This document shows positions 25,501-40,500 of a stretch of DNA of 64,000 nt, one piece after another (within the stretch, counting starts at the first letter, position 1; each line of letters starts with the position of its first letter). Below the pieces are notes generated by a model. That model was not told the origin of the DNA. It saw nothing but the letters and a program-made list of their open reading frames with translations, and searched no databases. The position numbers and the translations under genes are program-made. The stretch is taken from positions 38,451,080 through 38,515,079 of the forward strand of contig OX104115.1 of NCBI GenBank assembly GCA_944474755.1. Reading direction: 5' to 3'. The stretch comes from Limnoperna fortunei (lineage: Eukaryota > Mollusca > Bivalvia > Mytilida > Modiolidae).

Positions 25501-28500
25501 TCTCTATCATCTTTATAGCTCACCGGGACCGAAGGTCCATGTGAGCTTTTGCCATCATTTGGCGTCCGTCATAAGCTTTTTTAAAAATCTTCTCCTCTGA
25601 AACCACTAGGCCAATTTTTTTCAAACTTGGCCACAATCATCCTTAGGGTTCCTAGTTTTAAATGTATACCCAGTGTGTTGATCAACAGACAAAGATGGCC
25701 TCTGTTACTAAAAATAGAACATGGGTGTCAACACATGTTTTGATCATTATCTAAAACATTATAATAGATATAGAGAAAACCGTTACTTGAAATTGATTAG
25801 CACATTAAGGTCTACAATAGTTGCTGTTAATGTAAAGTTGTGTATTGGCTTCTTGTAGGAGTTATTGCCCTTTGATGATGATTTTTGACAAAGTTTTGGG
25901 TTTTTACAATATAGCTATTATGGCAATAGTTAGAGTGAAACTCTATAGCAAAAATGATCAGCAATAAAAGTCCGACAATTCATTTAATTGTTCTGAAATT
26001 GTCAGATGACTCCATATATGAGTTTTTGTCCTTACAGGACAATTTTGTATGAAACTTTCCGTTTTTGTCCCGTAACTTAAAAACTATAACAGCTAGAGTA
26101 AAACTGTAAGTATTAAAATGATCAGCAATACAAGTCCTACAATTAACTGTATGGTTTAAAATATTCAGATGACTCCTTATAGGAGTTATTGCCCTTAAAT
26201 GACAATTTTAAATAAAATTTTCCATTTTTGTCCTGTTACTTAAAAACTATAAAAGCTAGATTGAAACTGTAAGTTGCACAAATGATCAGCAAAGAAAGGC
26301 CTACAAATGATCGCTAGTCCATAATTGCAAGAGGACTCTTCATAGGAGTCATTGCCCTTTAATTATGAATTTGGACAAAGGATCTGTTTTTGTATTATAA
26401 ATTAGTCTTGAACACACCTAGAGTAAAACTGTAATTTCTTAATTACCCTTAAGGACAATGGCCTAAAAACCATTAAAGTTTCATAAATTATGTGATGGCA
26501 CCTTATAGGAGTAATTGTACTTAACCAAAATTTTTGAAGAAATGTTTACTTTTTGCACAGTAACTTAAAAGCTATAACAACTAGATAGAAACTGTAAATT
26601 TCACAAATTAAATATAGTTAGAGTCATTTGGGTTCCAGGTGAGCGATTACAGGCTACTGGTAGCCTCTAGTTTCATTTCCATCGCATAAACAATAACAGT
26701 CTATAAGTATAATTAAAGTTATCATTTTGATTCAAGATATTATGCCAATTATCTGCTCTTTTGTTCGTGTTATCAGTGGAAATTATGGCCCAAAAAATAG
26801 ATTAAACAAACACATGAAAGATATCCAATGCAAATATGACAATACCGACCATACACTCAAAATTTCACAATTTTGTTAATGAAACCACTCTTTTTTGAAC
26901 CGCAAAAATAAAGTAAAAATTGCAATTAATGAACGGTTTAGTTTTAATAGAAATAAAACGGAGGGAATATGCATAGGTAAATAAAAAAAATTATGTCGAC
27001 GATGTTGAAAATATTAAATGAACTAAAGGATCAATAAAATATCTCGGTGTTTATTTCGAGCACAACAAAAGTGAATGCAAAAAATTGAATTAGGAGAAGA
27101 AAATAAAAAAAAACTGAAGAATCTACTTAAATCATGGGAGAAACAAAACCTAACTAATTCTTGAAGAATACGTATAGTAGTTTTTATTTTACCGCGGTTT
27201 TCATATGTTGGGAGTAGTTGTATTTTGCCAGAAAAGTTTTTCAAAGAAATATCGTCATATTGTATAGAATAATAAAGGAAATAAAAGATAAAGAAGGATA
27301 CTCTCATAGGCATTATAAATAGGTGGACTAAATATGAATGCTACTTGCTTAAACGTTCAAGGGTAAAAAGATTACTAGAGGCACAATGTATCAAACAAAT
27401 ATCTAAGTAGATATTAGAAACATAAGCAAGTTCTTATGTTTTAGAAAGAGCTAATTAAATTATCGATGATGCTAAACGAAAGCAACACAACTTCAAAAAC
27501 CGATACTGAAAAAAGAAAAAAAATATTATGGTCGTTTTGCTAGTAGGTTTCACAAATAGATTTGTTAATTATTTTAAGATCTGGAGCTTTATAACAGTCG
27601 CCAAATTATAAATTTGCGGAGAATCACATATAAGTAATAAAAGTATGCAAGAAAGATTGTACTTATATTTGAAAAAAAATTGATTTCTCTATAGTTGTCA
27701 ATGATAAAAAAATTGATTGCCAAAGTGCTATTCACTTACGGTTTTTTTAATACCCAAAGCTGTATGAAATATGAAATGGAATACACATTTTACATGGCGT
27801 GTCAACCTAAGGTTCAATGAAAAGTTAAAGAACAGAGTTAATTTCTATTGTGAAAATACCTTTGATTAAGGTTTGACGATTCAATTAACATTTAATCAAA
27901 TGTAATGATTTGTAAGCAAAATGACGATGGGTTATTAGGGTTTTTTCTTTACTGACCTTGGTTTGTGTACGTTTTTGCACAAAACTAAAGTTCATATGTT
28001 ATATAGACAAATTTTGGAAGAAAATTCTGTTCACAAATGTAAGCTATAGGGACTCATCAGAATATAAATTTTAAAAAGAAATTAAATTGTTTCAACGGAA
28101 TGTACACAGTTGGCGATGTGTTTTATATGTTTATTTTAAGATAGAAGATTAAAACAATAAAAACAACAACAAAAATGGATGAGACTTTTATATTGATGTT
28201 ATATCATAATCTCAGACACCGAGTCCTGACCGAGGTGGTCACCACGATACTATGTAGTATTGGAAAAACGGGACTTAACCAACTGCTTTTTGCAATATTG
28301 GGTATATATGGCTTAATAAATATACAGACTCTTACTATCAAACATAATAATTGTAATGACATATATTAAATTCTCGTACAGTAACACTGATAAATTACCA
28401 GAATTATAAGTTCATTTATTTTTACAGCGAGCTGTTAGGAATACAATTACAGACTGATTATACCTTATATTGTCAGACTGAAACAAATAACATGTACATA

Positions 28501-31500
28501 TGCCTATTAACCCTACAATAAACATGAACTGTGCATAAAGATATTTATCATCAATGCATAATTAATTTATTGGTTCCTCGACTTTACAGCTATGTGAATT
28601 TTATCTAAATGTCAATTGCTGCCCTTCTCCATCTTTTAATAAAGTTTTCCCTGTTCAAAAAGTACTGTCGTTATGAACATTCTTTTAATATAACCTAAGA
28701 AATTAGCAATGCTTTGTCCTTTATTTTCATAATACAAGTAAAATTCAAAACAACTATTTGCACTCATGTAGCATGTAAAGAGGTAAACTTCCGTGTGTAA
28801 TATGTGGATAATATTATGCACTCTACGTTTGACCATCAACCCTTAAAGTTGATGTAACCATAAAATATCTGTATATTTAAAGCGGTTTTCAGGGTCTCGT
28901 TGGTCAAGTAATAACGGTTGGTATTTAACATTTTTCGCTAACATTTACACTGTCTTCATTTGATGTAATGATAGTGCCTGAAATATCTGTTTATTCGTTT
29001 GTTTCATTTATCGGATGGTATTTCCTAAGAATCTAGTCATGTGACGTCTTACTGTTGTTTCATAGCATTATTCATTTACAAATTATACGGGTTCTGTTTG
29101 TACAATACTATCAACGTATGGATACGTTAAATGAAACAAAAATCGTGGTTTCTTTTCCACAAGTACTTCTGATTGTATGTTAATAGCAACATCGTTATCC
29201 TCGATTCTTTAATACTTCTTTGATAGTTTTAACTGCGCCTGCAACCTTATTGATAAGGCGATGATCTGATGTTCTAAACTCTATTACTTTAAAAAAAATA
29301 ATCTTAAATTCTTGACTTACAAACGCTGAACCGTTGTCAGTGACGACCAAACCCATGAAGTGTAATCCATGAATAACAAACATTGTATTTATTTATAACT
29401 CGCAGCTGAACTTGTCGCAGAGTTCACCCTGTGAACATTCATGACTTAAATGTGCTTCAGTACATACAAGAAATATTGACCATATGTCGGGCTTCTTAAT
29501 TTTGACCCCGTTTTGTAACGCCGCTCCTCCGAATGCATAGGATGTTTGACTAGTGCATGTTGATTCTCTTAACATTTGGTACAAGAAGATGATGTTTGTT
29601 TTATTTCGGAGTCAATGTAAGGCCAACGAACACATCCTCCCGCAAGCGTTTTCATTTGTGAAATGCCCATGCAACTCTTGAAATATGTTGTCCCCCGCTT
29701 CCGGAATTACCACTCTATTTTCTTACAACAGGTATCGCTCATAAACATTTAACTACTAACTACTTCATACTATACTAAAAAGAAAATCCGTTGGTTATCT
29801 GACCTATCAATCAGCAATCAGCGCCCCAGTCGATGCTTGATAGACTTTAAACATATATAAATGCTTTAAGCATTTATTTGTTGTAACATGTTGATAATGG
29901 GTAAAAAATAACTAAACAATTCAGTTGTTAGTTATTATTTCATCTAGGCCTATATTTGGACACTTAAGAGTGGTCTTTCCGGAGTTTTGAACTAGGCACA
30001 ACGGTAGCCATTTTCTTATTAAAATGTAAGTCACACACCTCCTCCCAAATATTGTGAAGAAGATTAAAATAAATCTGGAGAGAAGTTAGTAGCAAATGTT
30101 TGAGAAGTTAGCAATGAAATTTTATCTGGACCACCTGCTGCATCGTGTGATTTTTTAAAAGAAATTTTTAACTCTTCCAAAAATGGTTTATTATAATTTT
30201 CTAAAATATTTGGATTTAAAGAATTAGAGGTTTTGTAAGTTAAAAAAACATTATAGAGCGTGATGAACATCCAAACGAGAGAGCATTTACTATCCGCCAC
30301 AAGGGACGTGCTGTGCAAGTCTGTGGCCGAACTTCTAGTTTGGGCCTAAAATATTTAACTTGTACGTATCAAACCACATTGTTCTCGGTAGCTATACACT
30401 TATAATCAGCCATCTACAGTATTCGCTAGCTTTTTAAGTACCAAGAGCTACTGGCAAATAATAAAATTACATTGAACGTAAAATCCAGAATGATCATTGT
30501 TTTACAGTATTGCAAATGTCTGACGAGACTTATTTCAATTACTGTTGAGCAACATCCAGGCTGTTGAACCTATTGAACACATAATTTTAAAAACACATAT
30601 ACTCGTCAAGTGCAAATTATTTATGTTTATAGTTCAAGAAAATTATATGTAATGAAGTTTGTCTGGAGTTATAAAAAAATGTATCTTGTTGTGAATGATT
30701 TTTTGTATGATAAGAATACAATCACAGATTTTTGTAAAATAGTGTAAAAATGAAAAAGGGGGACTTAGTGACCGAGTGTTTAAGGTAGGTCGTGTGGTGT
30801 TTTGATTCCAATCTTAAATAACAAGGATTGCAAGCTTTCCTATCTCCAGGTACTCCAGCTTCTTCCTCAATAAAGAAAACGCCATTATGTAGCTGAAAAA
30901 TTTATTTTAGTAGCGTTTAAGACAATTAAAACTTACAAACAAAAAACAAAAGTAAACATAAAAAAATCACATTAGCATGGTTGCAAAAAGTATTTCAAAA
31001 AATAAAATTTTTTGCATTTGGAAATTCGATCGTTGTAGCCTTAAACGATTCTTTGGTTTATACGGTTTTCTAGTTTGTACGTGTTTATAAATCTTAAATT
31101 AAAATCAAGTGGTATAAGAAAAACAATTTAAGATACCGAGGAGTATTCAATAAACAATAAGTCAGGACAGACAAAACCATGGTTAAACAATAGAGGGGAA
31201 AACAACAAATCAAAATTACACAAACAAAAAATAACCAAAAATTTATTGACAGCAACGTACTTAAAAACCGGGGGATAAGTCGAGCTGCTCCAGAATGGTA
31301 AGCAACTCCTGCTCCACGCGTGAAGTTAAAATCATGTTATTTGTGATAATCCAGGGGTAGATATAATCTAGAAAAACAACAAAATGGTCAGTAGTGAACT
31401 GTGACACAGATATTCCGTAAACGTTTTATCGGTGATTGTAAAACTGTCTAATAAATGAACGTTGAAATTGGGAAAAGATGGCCTGGCAAAAGAAAGCCTA

Positions 31501-34500
31501 AAAAACGTATATGTAATAATTGATAATTATTTTGAAGTCTAACGTTTCTTTCCAACCAACACATAGATTGTATGGTCAGTATATATTTTTTCTGTTCTTT
31601 TTATAACTTGTTTTTCTTATAGTAACAAGATATATAATAGTTGAATCGGTGTAATAGTAGCTGTACATATCTTATTGTTCATTGTTTAAATGGGGTTTAA
31701 GGCTGCTTTCAACTATCAGCAATCTTTTACAATAGAATTGCTTCCAGTTTTTACTGCAGAAGCCTAGTAAATATTTAACAAAATATTATTCAATAAAAGT
31801 TGACAAAGAAGCTTGTATAATTCTAATTCCAGATTAGTATTTATTCTTCAGCTTTTACTAATTTTATTCGCAATTAATTTTCTAGCAAAAACCTAATGAA
31901 ATGACTGTTTATTATTTGTTATAAAAACTTGCATATATATGTCAATTATTTATTAAAATTTATTTATATTTAGAACAAAACTGGTGTCAGTTGCAATATC
32001 CATTGGATCAACTTATTCTGGATTATCAATACTATTTCGACATAGTTCGCCTTCAGAAGTTTTTCAATATAAAATTTCACGACTTTGTGAAAGAGAGCCA
32101 ACTTCAGTTCTATTAAATGACAGAAAGGAATTTGTGTGTTTTGGAAGAAATGCTGAATTGCGGTATGGCAATTTAAAAGACGATGAAATTCATGATTGGT
32201 ACTTGTTTAAGGGATTTATGAGGAAACTTAATTTATCGAAGGTACTTATAATTGTAAAAAGACTGTATATTATGCTATATCAATACTAATGTTGATTTCT
32301 GTTTTGTTTAACAATTTCACAATATGATTAATTACATAATTTATCAATTAGACTTAACGACAGATTAAAAACAATAAAATATGTTTTAAAATTAATAAAT
32401 GATTTTTTTGTCATTTTTTGGGGATATGTGGAAAGGAACTCCCGCATTTTCTGAGTTTCTTTATGTTAAGTAGAAATCGTGTTGCTCATTTACATTTTTT
32501 TCCGTTAACCTTATTTTAAACACAAGTGTCTGTTATATTGATTTATTAATTTATAACCGATTGATACCTTAGGGTTTCTTGGTTTTTAATTTATTTAATA
32601 GGTCTGGTGATATTTTTCATCTGCTAAACCATGTAACCGAAAGAAAACGATTTCTATCGCAACTATTATGTCACGCTTCTATCACAACTATTATTTCAAG
32701 TAAAGTTATAGCCAGCATTTTATTCTTTTAGAAAATTTAAGCTAGTATGTAGATTTGTGTTATTACGGCAGAACAGAGTATACTGTACTCTTTAACATTA
32801 TCATTAGAATTCGTGTTAAAAAATCAAGATATTTTGGTATCAACAGGAAGCTGACGGATTGATAATGGTAAAAACATTTGACGATCAGAAACAACTTCCA
32901 GCCATTGATATTTTTTCTATGGTTGTTAAACACCTAATGAGCCTTATACTGGATCATATAGTCAGCTCTTGCATGTGGTTTCGGATCAATGAAATACAGT
33001 GGGTCCTGACTGTGCCAAATTTCTCAAGTGGAGTACAAGTCATGCTTAAAGTTGCGAAAGAGGTAAATTATACGACTTATTTCCATAGTATATTCTTCCA
33101 TAGATTCTTCAGTTAGTAATTTATAATAAGTTGTGCGAATTGGTCAATTATTTACATATTTGTCAACTATATATTTAGTTTGTGTGTGTTTATAACTGAT
33201 TTCCAAATCATTTTAAACCAAATTGTTTTCTAAAGTAAACTCTATTTTTGGTAACACATCAAAATTACTTAAGGGTGATCCATGTAATATAATTGTATTA
33301 AACATAAAACAATACATTTATATTGCAAGATGTAATGACAAAGTACTCTCACTACAATCAGTTAAGGAAAAATTAAAATACATGTTTGTTACTGAAAAAA
33401 TGCTAGCTGTACGAAACAAATATGTTACGCAATTCAACAAAAAATGGAATATGTATAAAAGACTATTGACAACCTGGGGTGTTTCTTGATGATATTACAA
33501 TTAGGACAAACAAATTTTCAGTATGTTTCTCATTTACATTTATATATTATTAAAAACAGGACAATATATATTTTTCTTTTTTAAATGCACATCCTTTGAA
33601 AGTTTAACTACTAAATATTGACAAAGGGTACATTAAAATTTCACTACTCAAATTCACCATTGCATTAACTATTCTTTTTTCCATATCTTCATATCTCCTT
33701 TTAACAAAATACAAAACATGTACTGTACTTAAATTTTTTTCTCTTCTTTTTCTCTGCAGAAAATTTCTTTTTTCTATTTAACTTATATTCTGCTTTTCCT
33801 GTCTCATTTAAAAAAAAAATTCAATGTACTATGATTTTATAAAAAAACAATTATAAATTATTGACACAATACTATATGTGATTTATTTTATTAGCTATGT
33901 TATAATTTATTGTGTATTCTAGTATATAATATCGTTATATTAGCTTTTTTGTAAAGTGTTGAACATTTAAAAAAATTAAAAAAATATTAAACAAAATTCA
34001 GAAATACATAACCAGAAAGCTGGTTTATATGCGTTTTCTACCTAGTAAAAACATCAGTCTGTTTTATTGTTACAACATAAAATACAAAAAAATTCTGTTT
34101 ATGAACGTGAATAGCAGAGACATTTTTAAACTATTATTTCTTTAGCCAAAACTATCCTGGATGTTTTATATTTCTTTAATGAACATTTTCATTCAATATC
34201 ATACAAGCACAAGAATGGTATTCACTTGGTTATATATCAAAATTACAAAAAAATCTAACACATCATGCATATGCGATCATTAATCGTAATTTGCACAAAG
34301 GCCGAAGAATATAACTACTTTAAATTGTTTACATTTTTAACAATGTTTTTATATTGACATAAATAACTGTCGTCTTTAACTGATAGGCAATGACTGATCA
34401 TGACGTGATGATAGTAACAGAGGCCGATGCTGCTTTTTGGTATAGTTGGCAGATACAACAAGAATTCTATAATGAATTTATTTACTCACAGCGAAGCTTT

Positions 34501-37500
34501 ACTTTGATTGTATTGAGTTGCGAAGGTTCGTCAAGTTTAAAGATACAATTTTTAGCAGCTCAAGTTCTATATACATATATATCAACCAGTAAACTTATGC
34601 TTGTCGGATCGACAAGCATGACGATACAGCATAAACACAAATAATATACAAGTCTAGAAGAGTATGCAATGATACAAATTAGTGTCCATATGAATAAATA
34701 ACGTAAACACGTCATAACATATCGATCTTAAACTTTCTCACTCCACTCGCACCCGCGGACGCGCTGTTAATTGGCTTTGTAAATTATAGATTGATATTGA
34801 CACTGAAGAAGGACATCAGTTGGTCGCAAATTGTGTTATATATATATTTTATAGTAGATGCATCTCTATATGTATCGTTGCATAATCCTCTAGACTTATA
34901 TATTATTGTTTTGTTTATGCTGTATCGTCATGTTGGCGATCCGATTCTTAGTAAGTGTGCTGGTTGGTAGATTCCGTTAGACTTATATACATAATGTGTG
35001 TGTGTAAAAAGTTTGTTGGTAAAAGTATACAAGAAAGGTATATAAAGAAAATATAAATCCAGAAATGGATGTCACAATATATATTAAAATCCACATAACA
35101 CAATTAACAACAATAATCATGTACGTTTTTCACGACATTGAAGATATTAGATGACATGAAACCGGTTTATATATATATTATGCAACGATACAAATGACGA
35201 TGTTTCTTGTCAAAAATTTGGACAAAGACTGACCAACGAATGGCCTTAGTCATTGAATGTCAATATAAATAAATGACGTAAACAAGTCATAACATATTAA
35301 TCTTAAACTTTCTCATTTTCAACTTAACCCAAAATAGTTGCTTTTCAAGTCCGCCAGCCGCGGACGTGCCGTGCTGTTACTTGGCTCTCCTAAAATATTC
35401 CAACAAGATGTAATCAAAATTACCAAGGTGACAAATTCCTTACGCCAGACGCGCGTTTCGTCTACTTAAGACTCATCAGTGGCGTTTAACTCTAAATGCT
35501 TCAAGTATTTTTTCATTCGGTGATGGAATGATATAAGTCCACTGGGATCGTGTAAAAACACAATACAGGCAGTTCAAAATAATATATAAACGTCTAAAGA
35601 GTCTACCAACCAGTAAAGCTTATTAAGTATCGGATCGACAAACATGACGATACAGCATAAACAAAAAATAATATACAAGTCTAGAAGATTATGCAACGAT
35701 ACAAATGACGATGTTTCTTGTCAAAAATTTAGACAAAGACTGACCAACGAATGGCCTTAGTCATTGAATGTCAATATAAATAAATTACGTAAACAAGTCA
35801 TAACATATTAATCTTAAACTTTCTCATTTTCAACTTAACCCAAAATAGTTGCTTTTCAAGTCCGCCAGCCGCGGACGTGCCGTGCTGTTACTTGGCTCTC
35901 CTAAAATATTCCAACAAGATGTAATCAAAATTACCAAGGTGACAAATTCCTTACGCCAGACGCGCGTTTCGTCTACTTAAGACTCATCAGTGGCGTTTAA
36001 CTCTAAATGCTTCAAGTATTTTTTCATTCGGTGATGGAATGATATAAGTCCACTGGGATCGTGTAAAAACACAATACAGGCAGTTCAAAATAATATATAA
36101 ACGTCTAAAGAGTCTACCAACCAGTAAAGCTTATTAAGTATCGGATCGACAAACATGACGATACAGCATAAACAAAAAATAATATACAAGTCTAGAAGAT
36201 TATGCAACGATACAAATGACGATGTTTCTTGTCAAAAATTTAGACAAAGACTGACCAACGAATGGCCTTAGTCATTGAATGTCAATATAAATAAATTACG
36301 TAAACAAGACATAACATATTAATCTTAAACTTTCTCATTTTCAACTTAACCCAAAATAGTTGCTTTTCAAGTCCGCCAGTAGTAAGTAGTAAGTGATATT
36401 CAAACAAATCTCAACAACTAAAAGAGAAAGAGGCCTGGCGTCTTCACCATAGATCATCTTGACCTTTGACCTTGAAAATGGACACAAGGTCAAAGGTCAA
36501 GGTCACGTTCTAAATTTGACATTTGCTTGTGTGCGCTACTCCTCTGAAACGGTAAAAGATAGATAAACACTTATTGAGAGTAAAATGTTCCTCTTATTAA
36601 GACGCAACTTTGTCACATTTGGGGCAAAGTAATTTGACTTCATTTTATAAGAGTTATCTCCCATTATATATGTAACTGATTGGTTTTTCACATGGTACTC
36701 ATTAACTATTAATGATAGAGGGAAAGAAAAGAGTGCAAAATGTTGATCTCTTAAAGGAGCAACTTTGTTACTTTTACAGGTAAAGGATTTGACTTCATTT
36801 TATAGGAGTTATCTCCCATTATATATGTAACTTATTGGTTTTTTAGATGTTACTCATTAAACATTAATGATAAAGGGAAACAAAAGAGTGCAAAATGTTG
36901 GTCTCTTAAAGTAGCAACTTTGTTACATTTATAGGGAAAGGATTTGACTTCATTTTATAGGAGTTATCTCCCATTATATATGTAAATGATTGGTTTTTCA
37001 CATGGTACTCATTAACTATTAATGATAGAGGGAAAGTAAAGAGTGCAAAATGTTGATCTCTTAAAAGTCAACTTTGTTACATTTACAGGTAAAGGATTTG
37101 ACTTCATTTTATAGGAGTTATCTCCCATTATATATGTAATTTATTAGTTTTTAACATGTAACTCATTAGCTATTAATGATAAAGGGAAAGAAATGAGTGC
37201 AAAATGTTGGTCTTTTACAGGAGCAACTTTGTTACATTTACAGGGAAAGGATTTGACTTCATTTTATAGGAGTTTTCTCCCATTATATATGTAACTGATT
37301 GGTTTTTCGCATGGTATTCATTAACTATTAATGATAGAGGGAAACTAAAGAGTGCAAAATGTAGATCTCTTTAAGGAGCAACTTTGTTACATTACAGGTA
37401 AAGGATTTGACTTCATTTTATAGGAGTTATCTCCCATTATATATGTAACTTATTGGTTTTTTACATGTTACTCATTAACTATTAATGATAAACGAAAACG

Positions 37501-40500
37501 AAAGAGTGGAAAATGTTGGTCTCTTAAAGGAGCAACTTTGTTACATTTATAGGTAAAGGATTTGACTTCATTTTATAGGAGTTATCTCCCATTATATATG
37601 TAACTTATTGGTTTTTTACATGTTACTCATTAACCATTAATGATAAAGGGAAACAAAAGAGTGCAAAATGTTTGTCTCTTAAAGGAGCAACTTTGTTACA
37701 TTTATAGGGAAAGGATTTGACTTCATTTTATAGGAGTTATCTCCCATTATATATGTAAATGATTGGTTTTTCACATGGTACTCATTAACTGTTAATGATA
37801 GAGGGAAAGTTAAGAGTGCAAAATGTTGATCTCTTAAAGGATCAACTTTGTTACATTTACAGGTAAAGGATTTGACTTCATTTTATAGGAGTTATCTCCC
37901 ATTATATATGTAATTTATTAGTTTTTAACATGTAACTCATTAGCTATTAATGATAAAGGGAAAGTAATGAGTGTAAAATGTTGGTCTTTTACAGGAGCAA
38001 CTTTGTTACATTTACAGGGAAAGGATTTGACTTCATTTTATAGGAGTTTTCTCCCATTATATATGTAACTGATTGGTTTTTCGCATGGTATTTATTAACT
38101 ATTAATGATAGAGGGAAACTAAAGAGTGCAAAATGTAGATCTCTTTAAGGAGCAACTTTGTTACATTACAGGTAAAGGATTTGACTACATTTTATAGGAG
38201 TTATCTCCCATTATATATGTAACTTATTGGTTTTTTACATGTTACTCATTAACTATTAATGATAAACGAAAACGAAAGAGTGGAAAATGTTGGTCTCTTA
38301 AAGGAGCAACTTTGTTACATTTATAGGTAAAGGATTTGACTTCATTTTATAGGAGTTATCTCCCATTATATATGTAACTTATTGGTTTTTTACATGGGAC
38401 TCATTAACCATTAATGATAAAGGGAAACAAAAGAGTGCAAAATGTTTGTCTCTTAAAGGAGCAACTTTGTTACATTTATAGGAAAGGATTTGACTTCATT
38501 TTATAGGAGTTATCTCCCATTATATATGTAAATGATTGGTTTTTCACATGGTACTCATTAACTATTAATGATAGAGGGAAAGTAAAGAGTGCAAAATGTT
38601 GATCTCTTAAAGGATCAACTTTGTTACATTTACAGGTAAAGGATTTGACTTCATTTTATAGGAGTTATCTCCCATTATATATGTAATTTATAAGTTTTTA
38701 ACATGTAACTCATTAGCTATTAATGATAAAGGGAAAGTAATGAGTGTAAAATGTTGGTCTTTTACAGGAGCAACTTTGTTACATTTACAGGGAAAGGATT
38801 TGACTTCATTTTATAGGAGTTTTCTCCCATTATATATGTAACTGATTGGTTTTTCGCATGGTATTTATTAACTATTAATGATAGAGGGAAACTAAAGAGT
38901 GCAAAATGTAGATCTCTTTAAGGAGCAACTTTGTTACATTACAGGTAAAGGATTTGACTACATTTTATAGGAGTTATCTCCCATTATATATGTAACTTAT
39001 TGGTTTTTTACATGTTACTCATTAACTATTAATGATAAACGAAAACGAAAGAGTGGAAAATGTTGGTCTCTTAAAGGAGCAACTTTGTTACATTTATAGG
39101 TAAAGGATTTGACTTCATTTTATAGGAGTTATCTCCCATTATATATGTAACTTATTGGTTTTTTACATGTTACTCATTAACCATTAATGATAAAGGGAAA
39201 CAAAAGAGTGCAAAATGTTTGTCTCTTAAAGGAGCAACTTTGTTACATTTATAGGGAAAGGATTTGACTTCATTTTATAGGAGTTATCTCCCATTATATA
39301 TGTAAATGATTGGTTTTTCACATGGTACTCATTAACTATTAATGATAGAGGGAAAGTAAAGAGTGCAAAATGGTTTTTACATGTTACTCTTAAAGGATCA
39401 ACTTTGTTACATTTACAGGTAAAGGATTTGACTTCATTTTATAGGAGTTATCTCCTATTATATATGTAATTTATTAGTTTTTAACATGTAACTCATTAGC
39501 TATTAATGATAAAGGGAAAGTAATGAGTGTAAAATGTTGGTCTTTTACAGGAGCAACTTTGTTACATTTACAGGGAAAGGATTTGACTTCATTTTATAGG
39601 AGTTTTCTCCCATTATATATGTAACTGATTGGTTTTTCGCATGGTATTTATTAACTATTAATGATAGAGGGAAACTAAAGAGTGCAAAATGTAGATCTCT
39701 TTAAGGAGCAACTTTGTTACATTACAGGTAAAGGATTTGACTACATTTTATAGGAGTTATCTCCCATTATATATGTAACTTATTGGTTTTTTACATGTTA
39801 CTCATTAACTATTAATGATAAACGAAAACGAAAGAGTGGAAAATGTTGGTCTCTTAAAGGAGCAACTTTGTTACATTTATAGGTAAAGGATTTGACTTCA
39901 TTTTATAGGAGTTATCTCCCATTATATATGTAACTTATTGGTTTTTTACATGTTACGCATTAACTATTAATGATAAAGGGAAACGAAAGAGTGCAAAATG
40001 TTGGTCTCTTAAAGGAGCAACTTTGTTACATTTATAGGGAAAGGATTTGACTTCATTTTATAGGAGTTATCTTCCATTATATATGTAACTGACTGGTTTT
40101 TCAAATGGTACTCATTAACTATTAATGATAGAGGGAAACTAAAGAGTGCAAAATGTTGATCTCTTAAAGGAACAACTTTCTCACATTGACATGAAAAGGA
40201 TTTAACTTCATTTTATAGGAGTTATCTCCCATTATATATGTAACTTATTGGTTTTTCACATGTAACTCATTAACTATCAATGATAGAGGCATGGGGTCTT
40301 CACCATAGACCCTCATGCCCTTGAAAACTTGTATGGGTCAAGGTCAAGTACTAGTTTTTGACCTTTGCTATTTTTAAAAATATTGAAATTATTTTCGTCT
40401 TAAAATGTTCTATTAATAAGTACGAGTAAATAAAGACATGGCGTTAAATGTTGTATAAAACTTTTATAAGAGTTATGTCTCTTAGAAAGCCAATCTGTAG

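Larger units (their letters stand above)
24380..31973 (+). other. Intron 5
   Basis: GT-AG intron of 7594 bp, phase 2, separating the coil from the Hsp70-fold domain. It holds a foldback element, a tandem-core element (25517-26675), an L1-like LINE remnant, a Ty3/gypsy integrase remnant, an RT remnant and a SINE fragment. No extra exon in the right phase was found. Confidence 0.7.

Noticed and set aside
33223..33489. Extra coding exon between exons 7 and 8
   Set aside because: Exons 7 and 8 join directly in phase 0 with no missing family segment, and the peptide looks like a LINE C-terminus.
34390..34644. 84-codon frame as the full exon 8
   Set aside because: Its last third runs into a repetitive element. 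Ending at 34525 gives an ungapped HSPA12 alignment across the junction to exon 9.
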